DNA of 64,000 nucleotides from Bradyrhizobium liaoningense. GTDB lineage: Bacteria > Pseudomonadota > Alphaproteobacteria > Rhizobiales > Xanthobacteraceae. Under the pieces are notes generated by a model. It was not told the origin of the DNA, did not search any database, and worked only from the letters and a program-made list of their open reading frames with translations. Below are positions 43,402 through 52,660 of this stretch, piece after piece. The stretch is from the NCBI RefSeq assembly GCF_018130825.1, contig NZ_JAFCJS010000001.1, positions 1,178,001 through 1,242,000 of the forward strand. The letters run 5' to 3'. The first letter of the stretch is position 1. The number at the start of each line of letters is the position of its first letter. The position numbers and the translations under genes are program-made.

Positions 43402-44319
43402 ATGATCCTGGTGTTCGGGTCGCTCAATATCGATCTGGTCGCGCAGGTCCCGGTCATCCCCGGGCCCGGCCGGACGGTGCTCGCACCGTCCTATCAGACG
43501 CATTTCGGCGGCAAGGGCGCCAACCAGGCCGTCGCCGCGGCGCGGATCGCTGGAGCAGGACCGGTCCGGATGGCGGGCCGCGTCGGCCGGGACGGATTTG
43601 GCGACAGCGCGATCGAGAACCTCCGGACGAACGGCGTCGACACGACTTTCGTCGTCGGGGGCGACGAGCCCACCGGCTGCGCCTTCATCACGGTTGACCA
43701 ATCCGGCGAGAACGCAATCACGGTCGCCAGCGGCGCCAACTTGACTGCTAGCGCCGGTGACCTGCCGGCCGAGCTTTTCAGGCCCGACACGGTGCTCGTG
43801 CTGCAGATGGAGGTGCCGTTCGCACAGGCGCTGGCAGCGGCGCGTCGGACAAATACGGCTTCCGGGACCGTGATCTGGAATCTCGCGCCGGTCCCGGAGA
43901 AGATGACGCGTGAGATGGTGACGGAAATTCTCGCCGTGACCGACTATCTCCTCGTCAACGAGCACGAGGCGCTCGATGCCGCCATGGCCATTGGCCTTGC
44001 GACGGTCGATTACGAAGCCGCAGCCGCGGACCTCGCGAAGGCCGGCGACCTCACCTGCATCGTGACCGCCGGCGCGCAAGGTGCCCTGGCTGTCACAGCG
44101 GACGGAACCCGTTTGCGCGCGTCCGCCCTGCGCATCACGCCGGTCGACACGACCGGGGCCGGCGACACCTTCGCCGGCGCGTTTGCGGCGATGCTCAGCG
44201 AGAAGGTTCCACTGCAAATCGCCCTCCAGGTCGGATGCGAAGCGGCGGCCCAAAAGTGCCTCAAGCCCGGTGCGCAGACTGGCATGCCGACGCGTGGCGC
44301 GATCTCATCGCTGACCTAG
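43402..44319 (+). CDS. rbsK: Ribokinase-type PfkB sugar kinase
   Basis: 305 residues. FGSLNIDLVAQVPVIPGPG, HFGGKGANQAVAAAR and the catalytic-Asp motif DTTGAGDTFAGAFAAML are those of ribokinases. It phosphorylates ribose or a related sugar with ATP. Last gene of the operon. The symbol reflects the closest well-known family; the true sugar could be another pentose or tetrose. Confidence 0.85.
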   Translation: MILVFGSLNIDLVAQVPVIPGPGRTVLAPSYQTHFGGKGANQAVAAARIAGAGPVRMAGRVGRDGFGDSAIENLRTNGVDTTFVVGGDEPTGCAFITVDQSGENAITVASGANLTASAGDLPAELFRPDTVLVLQMEVPFAQALAAARRTNTASGTVIWNLAPVPEKMTREMVTEILAVTDYLLVNEHEALDAAMAIGLATVDYEAAAADLAKAGDLTCIVTAGAQGALAVTADGTRLRASALRITPVDTTGAGDTFAGAFAAMLSEKVPLQIALQVGCEAAAQKCLKPGAQTGMPTRGAISSLT

Positions 44320-44343
44320 ACGGCCTAAGCATCGCCTTCCAAT

Positions 44344-44464
44344 GTCGTCCCGGCGAAGGCCGGGACCCATACGCCGCAGCAATAGTTTTGCGAAGACCTG
44401 GAGTTACCGGTTCGGGCCGCGACTTCGCTCGGGGGGTATGGGTCCCGGCCTTCGCCGGGACGAC
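44344..44464. repeat. Long perfect inverted repeat (GTCGTCCCGGCGAAGG type)
   Basis: 29-nt arms at 44344-44372 and 44436-44464 are perfect complements (beginning GTCGTCCCGGCGAAGGCCGG). The 63-nt loop has no gene. It lies just after rbsK and before the TauE-like gene, and may end the operon. Confidence 0.85.
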
Positions 44465-44539
44465 ACCGGGTGTGCAGCAACTGCATTCGCGCACAACGCC
44501 TGCCCCGGCTACACTCGCCCGATTCCCGGAGCCCTGCCC

Positions 44540-45265
44540 TTGGCCTTTCTCTTCGTCCTCACCGTCGGCCTGCTCGCCGGCACCATCTCAGGCATCGTCG
44601 GCACCGGCTCGTCGATCATGCTGATGCCGGTGCTGGTCTATGCCTATGGGCCGAAGGAGGCCGTGCCGATCATGGCGGTCGCCTCCGTGATGGCGAATTT
44701 CTCGCGGATCCTGGCCTGGTGGCGTGAGGTCGACTGGCGGGCCTGCGCGGCCTATTCGGTCACGGGCATTCCGGCCGCCGCGCTCGGAGCGCGGACGCTG
44801 CTGGCCCTGCCCTCGCACGCCGTGGATCTCGCCATCGGCACCTTCCTGATCGTGATGGTGCCGGTGCGGCACTGGCTGGCGCGGCATGACCTCAAGGCCA
44901 ATCTCTGGCATCTCGCCATCGGCGGCGCGATCATCGGCTATCTCACCGGCATCGTGGTCTCGACCGGCCCGCTCAGCGTGCCGCTGTTCCTGTTCTACGG
45001 CCTCTCCAAGGGCGCCTTCCTCGCCACCGAGGCCGCCTCCTCGCTCGGGCTCTATTTCGCAAAGTCCGTGACCTTCGAGCGTTTCGGCGCGCTCACGGGC
45101 GACGTCTTCGTCAAAGGCCTGATCGCGGGGGCCTCGCTGATGTCCGGCGCCTTCATCGCAAAGCGCTTCGTGCTGCACCTGAAGCCGGACGTGTTCCGCC
45201 TCTTGATGGACGCGATCATGATCGCGGCCGGGCTCTCGATGCTCTGGAACGCGGCGCAGCCGTAA
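44540..45265 (+). CDS. TauE/SafE family sulfite exporter-like permease
   Basis: 241 residues. I prefer the TTG at 44540 with GGAG 8 nt upstream; longer readings run into the repeat at 44344-44464. About eight hydrophobic segments. GLLAGTISGIVGTGSSIMLM and the second-half repeat GAIIGYLTGIVVSTGPLSVP carry the glycine-rich TauE/SafE motifs. These proteins export sulfite or small organosulfonates, or act on other anions; the substrate is unknown. No sulfur genes lie nearby. Confidence 0.85.
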   Translation: MAFLFVLTVGLLAGTISGIVGTGSSIMLMPVLVYAYGPKEAVPIMAVASVMANFSRILAWWREVDWRACAAYSVTGIPAAALGARTLLALPSHAVDLAIGTFLIVMVPVRHWLARHDLKANLWHLAIGGAIIGYLTGIVVSTGPLSVPLFLFYGLSKGAFLATEAASSLGLYFAKSVTFERFGALTGDVFVKGLIAGASLMSGAFIAKRFVLHLKPDVFRLLMDAIMIAAGLSMLWNAAQP

Positions 45266-45275
45266 CGAACGGCGC

Positions 45276-47324
45276 TCAGGCGGCGAACTCAGGCGCGATC
45301 GACGGGCTGTCGACGCGAACGCGGCCCTCGAGCCCTTGCAGCACAGCCGCGAGCGGCTGTGGCCGGTGGTAGAGATAGCCCTGCCCGAGCGTCACACCCA
45401 TCTCGCGCATGGCCGCGGCCTGCTCGGCCCGCTCGATGCCTTCGGCAACCAGGGTCAGTCCCAGCGTGCCCGCAAGCGAGGCAATGACGCCGACGATCGC
45501 CTTGTCTTCGGCGCTATCGGGAATCTCGCTGATGAACGCCTTGTCGATCTTGACCTTGTCGAGCGGAAAGCGCCTGAGATGAGCGAGCGAAGAGTAGCCG
45601 GTGCCGAAATCATCGAGCGCGATCGTGGCTCCGAGCCGCCGCAGGCGATGCAACGTCTCGGAGGCGCTGGCGATATTGTTGATCAGCGAGCCCTCGGTGA
45701 TCTCGAGCTCGAGCATCGATGCCGCGACATCGAAACGCGCACAGGTCGCGCGCAGCTCGGCGGCAAGCGAATGGTCGGCAAGCTCGGACGGCGGCAGATT
45801 GATCGCGATCCTGATATCCGGCCTGCCGGCGGCGGCCAGACGTTGCAGCGCGCGGCAGGCGTCGGTCAGCACATAGCGCGTCAGGCGGGCATTGTTGCCG
45901 CTGCGCTCGATCAGCGGCAGGAATTCGCCGGGGCCGATCACGCCATGGTCGGGATGGCGCCAGCGAATGAGCGCCTCGAGGCCGACGACGGCCGCGCTGT
46001 CGAGGTCGACCTGGCCCTGATACCAGACCTCGAACTGTCCCTCGGCAAACCCTGCGGGAATGGCAAGCTCGAGCTCCCTGCGGCGGCGGTAGTCGCGCTG
46101 CAGCGCTTCGTCCAGCACCGCGACGGTGCCGGGCGCCTTGCTCTTGGCATGGTAGAGCGCGATGTCGGCGAGCGCCGGCAGATGCGACAATTCGGGATCG
46201 CCGGCGCGACGGACGGCAAGCCCGATGCTGGCGCGCGGCACCACCTGCTTGTCGTGCAGCCGGATCGGCTCCGAGATCGCATCCAGCAGCTGGCGTGCGA
46301 AGGCCTGCGCGGTCGCTTCGTTGCTGACCTCGGGGCGGATCACCACGAATTCGTCGCCGCCGAGCCGCGCGACCCAATCCTGCGGCTCCACCGCCTCGCG
46401 AAGACGCTCGGAGATGTGGACCAGGAACCTGTCGCCGGCATCGTGGCCGAAGGTGTCGTTGATGCCCTTGAAGTCGTCGAGGTCGATGAAACAAAAGGCG
46501 ATCAGCGAGTCCGGCGAACCGGCATCGCCGCTCAGGGTCACCAGGCGCTCGGACAGCGAGCGCCGGTTGGGCAGGCCCGTGAGCGGGTCGTGCGAGGCCA
46601 TGTGCCCGAGCCGGTCGAGCGCGCCCGACGTCGTGTGCTGCATGGCGTTGAAGGCCTGCGCGAGCTGGCCGAATTCGTTCGACGACCTGATATCGGCCGG
46701 ATAGGCGCGGCCATCCTGCTTGCTGCGCTGGATCGCCGACATGATCGCGGCGAGCGGCTTGCCGATGAAGATATTGGCCGAGATGCGCATCGCCACCATG
46801 GTGGCGAGCGTTGCGAGCAGGCCGACGACGAGAAGCAACATCAGCCGACTGCCGGTGTCGGCATACACGGTCCCATAGGAATAGGCGATCGCGATGCGTC
46901 CGGCCTGCACGGCGATGTTGCCGTTACTGTACTTGATCGGGCGCGAGATTTCCGCGACCTGGTCCGCGGGGCGCGCCACCACGCGGGCAATCGCAACGCC
47001 GGTGTCGTCATAGACGGCCGCCGCCGCGATGGTCTCGTCGTGCATGATCTCGTTGAGCACGCCCGTGACCTGGTCGTAACGCATCTTCCAGAGCGGCTCG
47101 GCGATCAGCTCGGCGCGGCTCTCGGCGGTGCGGGCAATGCGGGCGTCGAGCTGCCGTATCTGCGACCAGAAGTTCGTAGCCTCGACGCCGGCGGAGGCGA
47201 GCAATTGCACCAGCAGCAGGACCGGCACGGTGGCCCAGATCATCGCGCGGACCACCGAGCGCAAGCGCCGTGGCGCACCTTGCGCGTTGCGATCCGGATC
47301 GGTCATCGCCTCATCCTCGCGCAT
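45276..47324 (-). CDS. Membrane GGDEF-EAL c-di-GMP enzyme with periplasmic sensor domain
   Basis: 682 residues. TM1 (about 28-45), a periplasmic domain (46-155), TM2 (about 158-180), a HAMP-like helix, GGDEF (about 250-405) and EAL (about 425-665). GGDEF core RLGGDEFVVI is intact, but the inhibitory-site position reads EPQD, lacking the arginine. The EAL half keeps its catalytic set: GLEALIRW, AINLPPSEL, LEITEG, IALDDFGTGYSSL, VKIDKAFI, VAEGIE. Both activities are possible. The start overlaps the upstream binding-protein stop in ATGA, so the two are co-translated and the periplasmic domain likely receives its signal from it. Confidence 0.92.
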   Translation of the reverse strand: MREDEAMTDPDRNAQGAPRRLRSVVRAMIWATVPVLLLVQLLASAGVEATNFWSQIRQLDARIARTAESRAELIAEPLWKMRYDQVTGVLNEIMHDETIAAAAVYDDTGVAIARVVARPADQVAEISRPIKYSNGNIAVQAGRIAIAYSYGTVYADTGSRLMLLLVVGLLATLATMVAMRISANIFIGKPLAAIMSAIQRSKQDGRAYPADIRSSNEFGQLAQAFNAMQHTTSGALDRLGHMASHDPLTGLPNRRSLSERLVTLSGDAGSPDSLIAFCFIDLDDFKGINDTFGHDAGDRFLVHISERLREAVEPQDWVARLGGDEFVVIRPEVSNEATAQAFARQLLDAISEPIRLHDKQVVPRASIGLAVRRAGDPELSHLPALADIALYHAKSKAPGTVAVLDEALQRDYRRRRELELAIPAGFAEGQFEVWYQGQVDLDSAAVVGLEALIRWRHPDHGVIGPGEFLPLIERSGNNARLTRYVLTDACRALQRLAAAGRPDIRIAINLPPSELADHSLAAELRATCARFDVAASMLELEITEGSLINNIASASETLHRLRRLGATIALDDFGTGYSSLAHLRRFPLDKVKIDKAFISEIPDSAEDKAIVGVIASLAGTLGLTLVAEGIERAEQAAAMREMGVTLGQGYLYHRPQPLAAVLQGLEGRVRVDSPSIAPEFAA

Positions 47325-48493
47325 CAGTCGCCGGCGCCGTCCGGAAGCGCCAGGGACGAGATGAGCGCATCGAGGGAAAAGTCATACTGGCCGCAATGTC
47401 CTGCCTTCGCCCTGAACCGCGAGAAATCGATCCGGTCGAAGGCGCGCGTCTTGATGAGGTCGCCGACCGAGCCGAGATTGTCGCGTGTGATCGCGGATGT
47501 CTTGACCTCGACCCGGGGCGAAAGGTCGGCGAAATCGCAGCCATCGGCGTAGTCGCGGAGCAGAACGATCGACCAGCCGCCGAGCAGGAAGTGCCCGCCG
47601 TCGCTCAACAGCAGACGGCCGGCCTTGATCTCGCGCAGCGCCTCCTCCGACCAGTTGAGGCCGACCACCTCGATGTTGCGGCCGGGCACGAGGCCGGCCG
47701 CGCTGATCGCGCGGAGCGCGCCGAGCGCCATCGGATCGTTTCCGGCCCAGATGCCGGCGGGCCGGATCTCCTTGCGCGCAGCCCAGCCCAGATAATTCGC
47801 CGTGACCTGCTCGGCCTCGGACTGCGTCCAATTGGCAAACAGCATCCGGTCCACCACCACGTCGGGCGCGGCGTCCGCGGCAAGCTTGAGACCGGCGTTG
47901 CGGGCGATCGAGGCCGGCGTGATCTCGTCGCCGCCGATGCCGAGAATGTGAATCTTGCCGTCCGGGCTCTGCCATTTCTCGGCGCGCGCCGTGCTGATCA
48001 GCGCGTTCGCCATCCGCGCACCCGCGGTTTGAAGATCGGTCGTGATGTCGCCGAGCCAGGTCTTGAGCTTCTGGCGCGGCGGCCCGAGGCGCACTGCGTC
48101 CTCGCCGATCAGCGTGTTCGAGAGCAGCAGCGTCCTGACCCCGGCGGCCTCGGCCGCCTCCAGGATCGGAACGGCGGCGGATTCCTCGTTCGAGAGGATG
48201 AGGAAGTCGGGCTTGTCGGCACGCGCGACCACGCCGAGCCCGAGTTCCTGCATGGTGCGGTAATTGCGCTCGCTGGTCAGCACCTCGACTTGCGCATCGA
48301 GCTTGCGGCCGGCGACCCGCATGGTCTGGGCGACCATGTCCCAGTAGACTTCACCGGTCTTGCCGGGGCTCACGAAGACGATGTTCAGGGACTTGGCATC
48401 AGCCGCCGCGATATGGCCGGCCGACGCCAGGACGCCGCAGGCCATGCCCACGGCGAGCACTATCCGCAAAAATATCGTCATTATTGGCGCCAT
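47324..48493 (-). CDS. Sugar-type periplasmic binding protein, sensory partner of GGDEF-EAL
   Basis: 389 residues. Signal peptide to about residue 32, then a type I periplasmic-binding fold: NIVFVSPGKTGEVYWDMVAQ, FLILSNEESAAVPILEAAEA, IHILGIGGDEITPASIARNA and GIWAGNDPMALGALRAI are LacI/RbsB-like motifs. No permease or ATPase gene is adjacent; instead the stop overlaps the start of the GGDEF-EAL gene. This recalls LuxP-LuxQ and NspS-MbaA pairs, where a binding protein signals to a membrane enzyme. The ligand is unknown. Confidence 0.85.
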   Translation of the reverse strand: MAPIMTIFLRIVLAVGMACGVLASAGHIAAADAKSLNIVFVSPGKTGEVYWDMVAQTMRVAGRKLDAQVEVLTSERNYRTMQELGLGVVARADKPDFLILSNEESAAVPILEAAEAAGVRTLLLSNTLIGEDAVRLGPPRQKLKTWLGDITTDLQTAGARMANALISTARAEKWQSPDGKIHILGIGGDEITPASIARNAGLKLAADAAPDVVVDRMLFANWTQSEAEQVTANYLGWAARKEIRPAGIWAGNDPMALGALRAISAAGLVPGRNIEVVGLNWSEEALREIKAGRLLLSDGGHFLLGGWSIVLLRDYADGCDFADLSPRVEVKTSAITRDNLGSVGDLIKTRAFDRIDFSRFRAKAGHCGQYDFSLDALISSLALPDGAGD

Positions 48494-48688
48494 CCCGTAT
48501 CGGTTCCGAAATTGGGCCTATGTCCGCTAACATTTGGCAAAGTCCGGCGCGGCGCGGCTTCCTAGAGCTAACAAAGGGTGTATCGGTTGCGATGAATTGC
48601 GGTATTGGGCGCCGGGTGAGCAGCCTCAAAGCCCGCCATTCCGTGCTATCAGCAGACCCCTGAAACCTCCGACTCAACCGTCCCCCCG

Positions 48689-50137
48689 ATGGCCAAGAAC
48701 ACGCTTTCCTTCGTCTGCCAGAACTGCGGCGCGGCCTATAACCGCTGGCAGGGCAAGTGCGAGTCCTGCGGTGAGTGGAATACGCTCGCCGAAGAAGACA
48801 CCAGCGGCAGCGTGCCGGTCTCGATCCGCTCCAAGCGCAAGGGCCGGACGTTTGCGCTCGAGAGCCTTGCCGGCAAGAGCCCGGATGCCCCGCGCCTGTC
48901 CTCAGGGATGACCGAGCTCGACCGCGTCACCGGCGGCGGTTTTGTCCGCGGCTCCGTTTTGCTCGTCGGCGGCGATCCCGGCATCGGCAAATCGACATTG
49001 CTGACGCAGGCAACCAGCATGATGGCGCGCGCGGGCCATCGCATCGTCTACATCTCCGGCGAAGAGGCGGTGGCGCAGGTGCGGCTGCGTGCCGAGCGGC
49101 TCGGGCTTTCGGATGCGCCGGTGCAGCTCGCCGCCGAGACCTCGGTCGAGGACATCGTCTCGACGCTGTCGGAAGGCGCGGTGCCCCGGCTGATCGTGAT
49201 CGACTCGATCCAGACCATGTGGACCGACACGGTGGAATCCGCGCCCGGCACGGTGACCCAGGTACGCGCCTCGGCGCAGGCCCTGATCCGCTTCGCCAAG
49301 AAGACGGGCGCTGCGATCATCCTGGTCGGCCATGTCACCAAGGACGGCCAGATCGCAGGCCCCCGCGTGGTCGAGCACATGGTCGATGCGGTGCTGTCGT
49401 TCGAGGGCGAAGGCTCGCAGCAATTCCGCATCCTCCGCGCCGTCAAGAACCGCTTCGGCCCGACCGACGAGATCGGCGTGTTCGAGATGACGGGCTTGGG
49501 CTTGCGCGAAGTCACCAACCCGTCCGAGCTGTTCCTGTCCGAGCGCGATCTCGGCACGCCCGGGACCGCAGTCTTCGCGGGCATCGAGGGCACGCGGCCC
49601 GTCCTGGTCGAATTGCAGGCACTGGTCGCCCCGACCTCGCTCGGCACCCCGCGCCGCGCCGTGGTCGGCTGGGATCAGAGCCGGCTCTCGATGGTGCTGG
49701 CGGTGCTGGAGGCCCATTGCGGGGTCAAGCTGTCCGGCCATGACGTCTATCTGAACGTCGCGGGCGGCCTGCGTATCCACGAGCCAGCGGCCGATATGGC
49801 CGCTGCGGCCGCGCTGGTTTCGTCCCTGGTTAATGCGCAGTTACCCACCGATGCGGTCTATTTCGGTGAGATTTCGCTCTCCGGCGTCATCCGCCCGGTG
49901 GCGCAGACCCCCGCCCGGCTCAAGGAAGCGGTCAAGCTCGGCTTCAAACGCGCTGTGCTGCCCGAATCGGCCCGTGGCGGCGATGCTGGCGGCGACGCCG
50001 GACTGTCCCTGAACGCGGTCAACAGCCTGACCACATTGGTGGCCGAGATCGCAGCCAAGGGCTCCCGCCGGGGCGAATCCGGCGGATCCGCAGAGAAAAA
50101 TGCCACACCGGCAAGATTCCGCCGTGGAGAGGGGTAG
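48689..50137 (+). CDS. radA: DNA repair protein RadA (Sms)
   Basis: 482 residues. An N-terminal zinc finger (FVCQNCGAAYNRWQGKCESC) is followed by a RecA-like domain with Walker A GGDPGIGKSTLL, the RadA-specific VKNRFGPTDEIG motif and a Lon-like C-terminal domain. It promotes branch migration during recombinational repair. A C-terminal low-complexity tail (GSRRGESGGSAEKN) is present. Neighbours cvpA and purF are standard in Alphaproteobacteria. Confidence 0.96.
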   Translation: MAKNTLSFVCQNCGAAYNRWQGKCESCGEWNTLAEEDTSGSVPVSIRSKRKGRTFALESLAGKSPDAPRLSSGMTELDRVTGGGFVRGSVLLVGGDPGIGKSTLLTQATSMMARAGHRIVYISGEEAVAQVRLRAERLGLSDAPVQLAAETSVEDIVSTLSEGAVPRLIVIDSIQTMWTDTVESAPGTVTQVRASAQALIRFAKKTGAAIILVGHVTKDGQIAGPRVVEHMVDAVLSFEGEGSQQFRILRAVKNRFGPTDEIGVFEMTGLGLREVTNPSELFLSERDLGTPGTAVFAGIEGTRPVLVELQALVAPTSLGTPRRAVVGWDQSRLSMVLAVLEAHCGVKLSGHDVYLNVAGGLRIHEPAADMAAAAALVSSLVNAQLPTDAVYFGEISLSGVIRPVAQTPARLKEAVKLGFKRAVLPESARGGDAGGDAGLSLNAVNSLTTLVAEIAAKGSRRGESGGSAEKNATPARFRRGEG

Positions 50138-50303
50138 CCGGAGGTGACGTCGGAGGCCCCCGCCGCTATACAGCCGTCACAAAAGCAGCATGGGATTGCG
50201 TGGTTGCGGCCTTGCCGGGAACGCCGTCTGCCCCTCTTTTAGGGCGGCGGCCAAACACCGATTCGCTGAGCACCTTTGAAGTACGAGCGGACCAGACCAG
50301 CCG

Positions 50304-50933
50304 ATGCCAGTAACACTCCTCGACCTGATCCTGCTCGGTGTGATGCTGATCTCGGGCCTGCTCGCGATGGTCCGCGGCTTCATGCGCGAAATCCTGTCGA
50401 TCGCGGCCTGGGGCGCCGCCGCGATTGTGACGCTGTACTCGTTCTCGAAGCTGCTGCCGACCGCAAAGACCTATTTCAACAACGACACGGTGGCGAGCGT
50501 CGTCGTGGTGGCCGGCGTGTTCGTCGGTACCCTCGTCGTGGTGTCCGTGATCACGGTCCGGATCTCCGACATGATCCTGGATTCGCGTATCGGTGCGCTG
50601 GATCGCACCCTCGGCTTCCTGTTTGGCCTCGCTCGCGGGCTTTTGATCGTCGTGGTCGCGTTCCTGTTCTTCACTTGGCTGGTGCCGGACAAGCAGCGCC
50701 CGGACTGGGTCACGGGGGCAAAATCCCGTGTCGTGCTCCAGGGAACCGGGGATTGGCTAATGGCCCTCTTGCCTGACGACCCCGAGAACACCATCTTGAA
50801 GAGATTCAAGAAAAACAAACCAGATGATGATCAAGCTGATTCCGAGCAGCAGCCTTCGGGCAGTGGCGACGGATACAGTAAATCTGCTCGTGACGGCATG
50901 AAGAAGCTGATCGAGAAGCCCGCGGTGCGTTGA
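50304..50933 (+). CDS. cvpA: CvpA family membrane protein
   Basis: 209 residues. About four membrane segments (VTLLDLILLGVMLISGLLAM, AAWGAAAIVTLYSF, VVVAGVFVGTLVVVSVITV, LGFLFGLARGLLIVVVAFLF). The cytoplasmic C-terminus is charged and polar. CvpA is needed for colicin V production in E. coli and for envelope stress tolerance elsewhere; its exact role is open. It precedes purF by 42 nt, the conserved pairing. Confidence 0.9.
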   Translation: MPVTLLDLILLGVMLISGLLAMVRGFMREILSIAAWGAAAIVTLYSFSKLLPTAKTYFNNDTVASVVVVAGVFVGTLVVVSVITVRISDMILDSRIGALDRTLGFLFGLARGLLIVVVAFLFFTWLVPDKQRPDWVTGAKSRVVLQGTGDWLMALLPDDPENTILKRFKKNKPDDDQADSEQQPSGSGDGYSKSARDGMKKLIEKPAVR

Positions 50934-50975
50934 TAGAGCCCAAGGTTGACTGAACAACAGAGAGGCACGGACGAG

Positions 50976-52481
50976 ATGCGACACCCTGACCAGGACGCCC
51001 AACGTGATCTCGGCTCAGCCGCGGTTGAGCTTCAGGACGATCTGGAAGGGGATACGCTGCGCGAGGAGTGCGGCGTCTTCGGCATCTACGGTCACCCCGA
51101 CGCGGCCGCCATCACCGCGCTCGGCCTCCACGCCCTACAGCACCGCGGCCAGGAAGCCGCCGGCATCGTCTCCTACGACGGCAGCCGCTTTCATTCGGAA
51201 CGCCGTCTCGGCCTCGTCGGCGATACCTTCTCCCGCCGCGAGGTGATCGACCGCCTGCCCGGCAATGTCGCGGTCGGCCATGTCCGCTACTCCACCACCG
51301 GCGCCACCATCCTGCGCAACGTGCAGCCGCTGTTCGCCGAGCTCAACGCCGGCGGCCTTGCGGTCGCCCATAACGGCAACCTCACCAACGGCCTGACCCT
51401 GCGCCGCGAGCTCGTGAAGCACGGCGCGATGATGCAGTCGACCACCGACACCGAGGTGATCCTGCACCTGGTCGCGCGCTCCAAGCGCGCCCGCTTCATC
51501 GAGCGCTACATCGACGCGCTGCGCGAGATCGAAGGCGCCTATGCGCTGGTTTCGCTCACCAACAAGAAGCTGGTCGGCGCGCGCGACCCGCGCGGCATCC
51601 GCCCGCTCGTGCTCGGCGAGCTCGACGGCTGCCCGATCCTGACCTCGGAGACCTGCGCGCTCGACATCATCGGCGCGCGCTTCGTGCGCGACATCGAGCC
51701 CGGCGAAGTCATCGTGTTCGACGAGAACGGCCAGGACATCCACAAGCCGTTCCCGCCGATGGCGCCGCGCCCCTGCATCTTCGAATACATCTACTTCTCG
51801 CGGCCGGATTCCATCGTCCACGGCCGCTCGGTCTACGAGGTGCGCAAGGCCTTCGGCGCGCAGCTCGCGCGCGAGAGCCACGTGCCGATCGACGTCGTCG
51901 TGCCGGTGCCGGATTCCGGCGTGCCCGCCGCGGTCGGCTACAGCCAGTATTCCGGCGTGCCGTTCGAGCTCGGCATCATCCGCAACCACTATGTCGGCCG
52001 CACCTTCATCCAGCCGACCCAGGCGATCCGCGAATCCGGCGTGCGCATGAAGCACTCGGCCAACCGCGCCGCGATCGAAGGCAAGCGCATCATCCTGATC
52101 GACGACTCCCTGGTGCGCGGCACCACCTCGAAGAAGATCGTGCGCATGATGCGCGATGCCGGCGCCAAGGAAGTCCACTTCCGTCTCGCTTCGCCCCCGA
52201 TCCTCTACCCCGATTATTACGGCATCGACCTGCCCGACCGCGGCGGCCTGCTCGCGGCGACGCATTCGCTGGAGGAGATGCGCGAGATCATCGGCGCCGA
52301 CTCGCTCGCCTTCCTGTCGATCGACGGCATGTACCGCGCCATGGGCGAGCCCGGCCGCGACCCCGCCAATCCGAAGTTCTCGGACCACTGCTTCACCGGG
52401 GCCTATCCGACCCACCTCACCGACCAGACCCAGACCGAGCCGCAGCCGCGGCAATTGTCCCTGCTGGCGGAAGCGAGCTGA
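50976..52481 (+). CDS. purF: Amidophosphoribosyltransferase
   Basis: 501 residues from the ATG at 50976 (GAGAGG upstream); a TTG at 50946 is also in frame. The nucleophile Cys32 (LREECGVFGIYGH) must be exposed by removing the leader peptide. The glutaminase part contains ALQHRGQEAAG; the PRPP-binding loop is IILIDDSLVRGTTSKKI. It makes phosphoribosylamine, the first committed step of purine synthesis. Likely in operon with cvpA and the small gene downstream. Confidence 0.96.
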   Translation: MRHPDQDAQRDLGSAAVELQDDLEGDTLREECGVFGIYGHPDAAAITALGLHALQHRGQEAAGIVSYDGSRFHSERRLGLVGDTFSRREVIDRLPGNVAVGHVRYSTTGATILRNVQPLFAELNAGGLAVAHNGNLTNGLTLRRELVKHGAMMQSTTDTEVILHLVARSKRARFIERYIDALREIEGAYALVSLTNKKLVGARDPRGIRPLVLGELDGCPILTSETCALDIIGARFVRDIEPGEVIVFDENGQDIHKPFPPMAPRPCIFEYIYFSRPDSIVHGRSVYEVRKAFGAQLARESHVPIDVVVPVPDSGVPAAVGYSQYSGVPFELGIIRNHYVGRTFIQPTQAIRESGVRMKHSANRAAIEGKRIILIDDSLVRGTTSKKIVRMMRDAGAKEVHFRLASPPILYPDYYGIDLPDRGGLLAATHSLEEMREIIGADSLAFLSIDGMYRAMGEPGRDPANPKFSDHCFTGAYPTHLTDQTQTEPQPRQLSLLAEAS

Positions 52482-52496
52482 CGCAAGGGCACGCCG

Positions 52497-52640
52497 ATGC
52501 AGCTGACCATCGCCATTCTCTGCGGAGTGGTGTTGGTCGGCTTTATTGTCTTCGCCTTCAGGCAAGGCATGAAGGTAACCCCCGACGGCTCGGGAAACGG
52601 AACCAACAGCGACAATATCCAGTCGGGCGGCGGCAGCTAA
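52497..52640 (+). CDS. 47-residue single-helix membrane protein downstream of purF
   Basis: Starts 15 nt after purF: MQLTIAILCGVVLVGFIVFA (membrane helix), then FRQGMKVTPDGSGNGTNSDN and a glycine-rich end. One N-terminal helix with a polar, probably disordered C-terminus. No known family. The sequence is coherent and the position 15 nt after purF suggests cotranscription. Confidence 0.6.
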   Translation: MQLTIAILCGVVLVGFIVFAFRQGMKVTPDGSGNGTNSDNIQSGGGS

Positions 52641-52660
52641 GGCGCGCAGAGCAAAATTCC

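Noticed and set aside
45336..47552. Open frame of 738 codons on the plus strand
   Set aside because: Antisense to the GGDEF-EAL gene, which has complete catalytic motifs.
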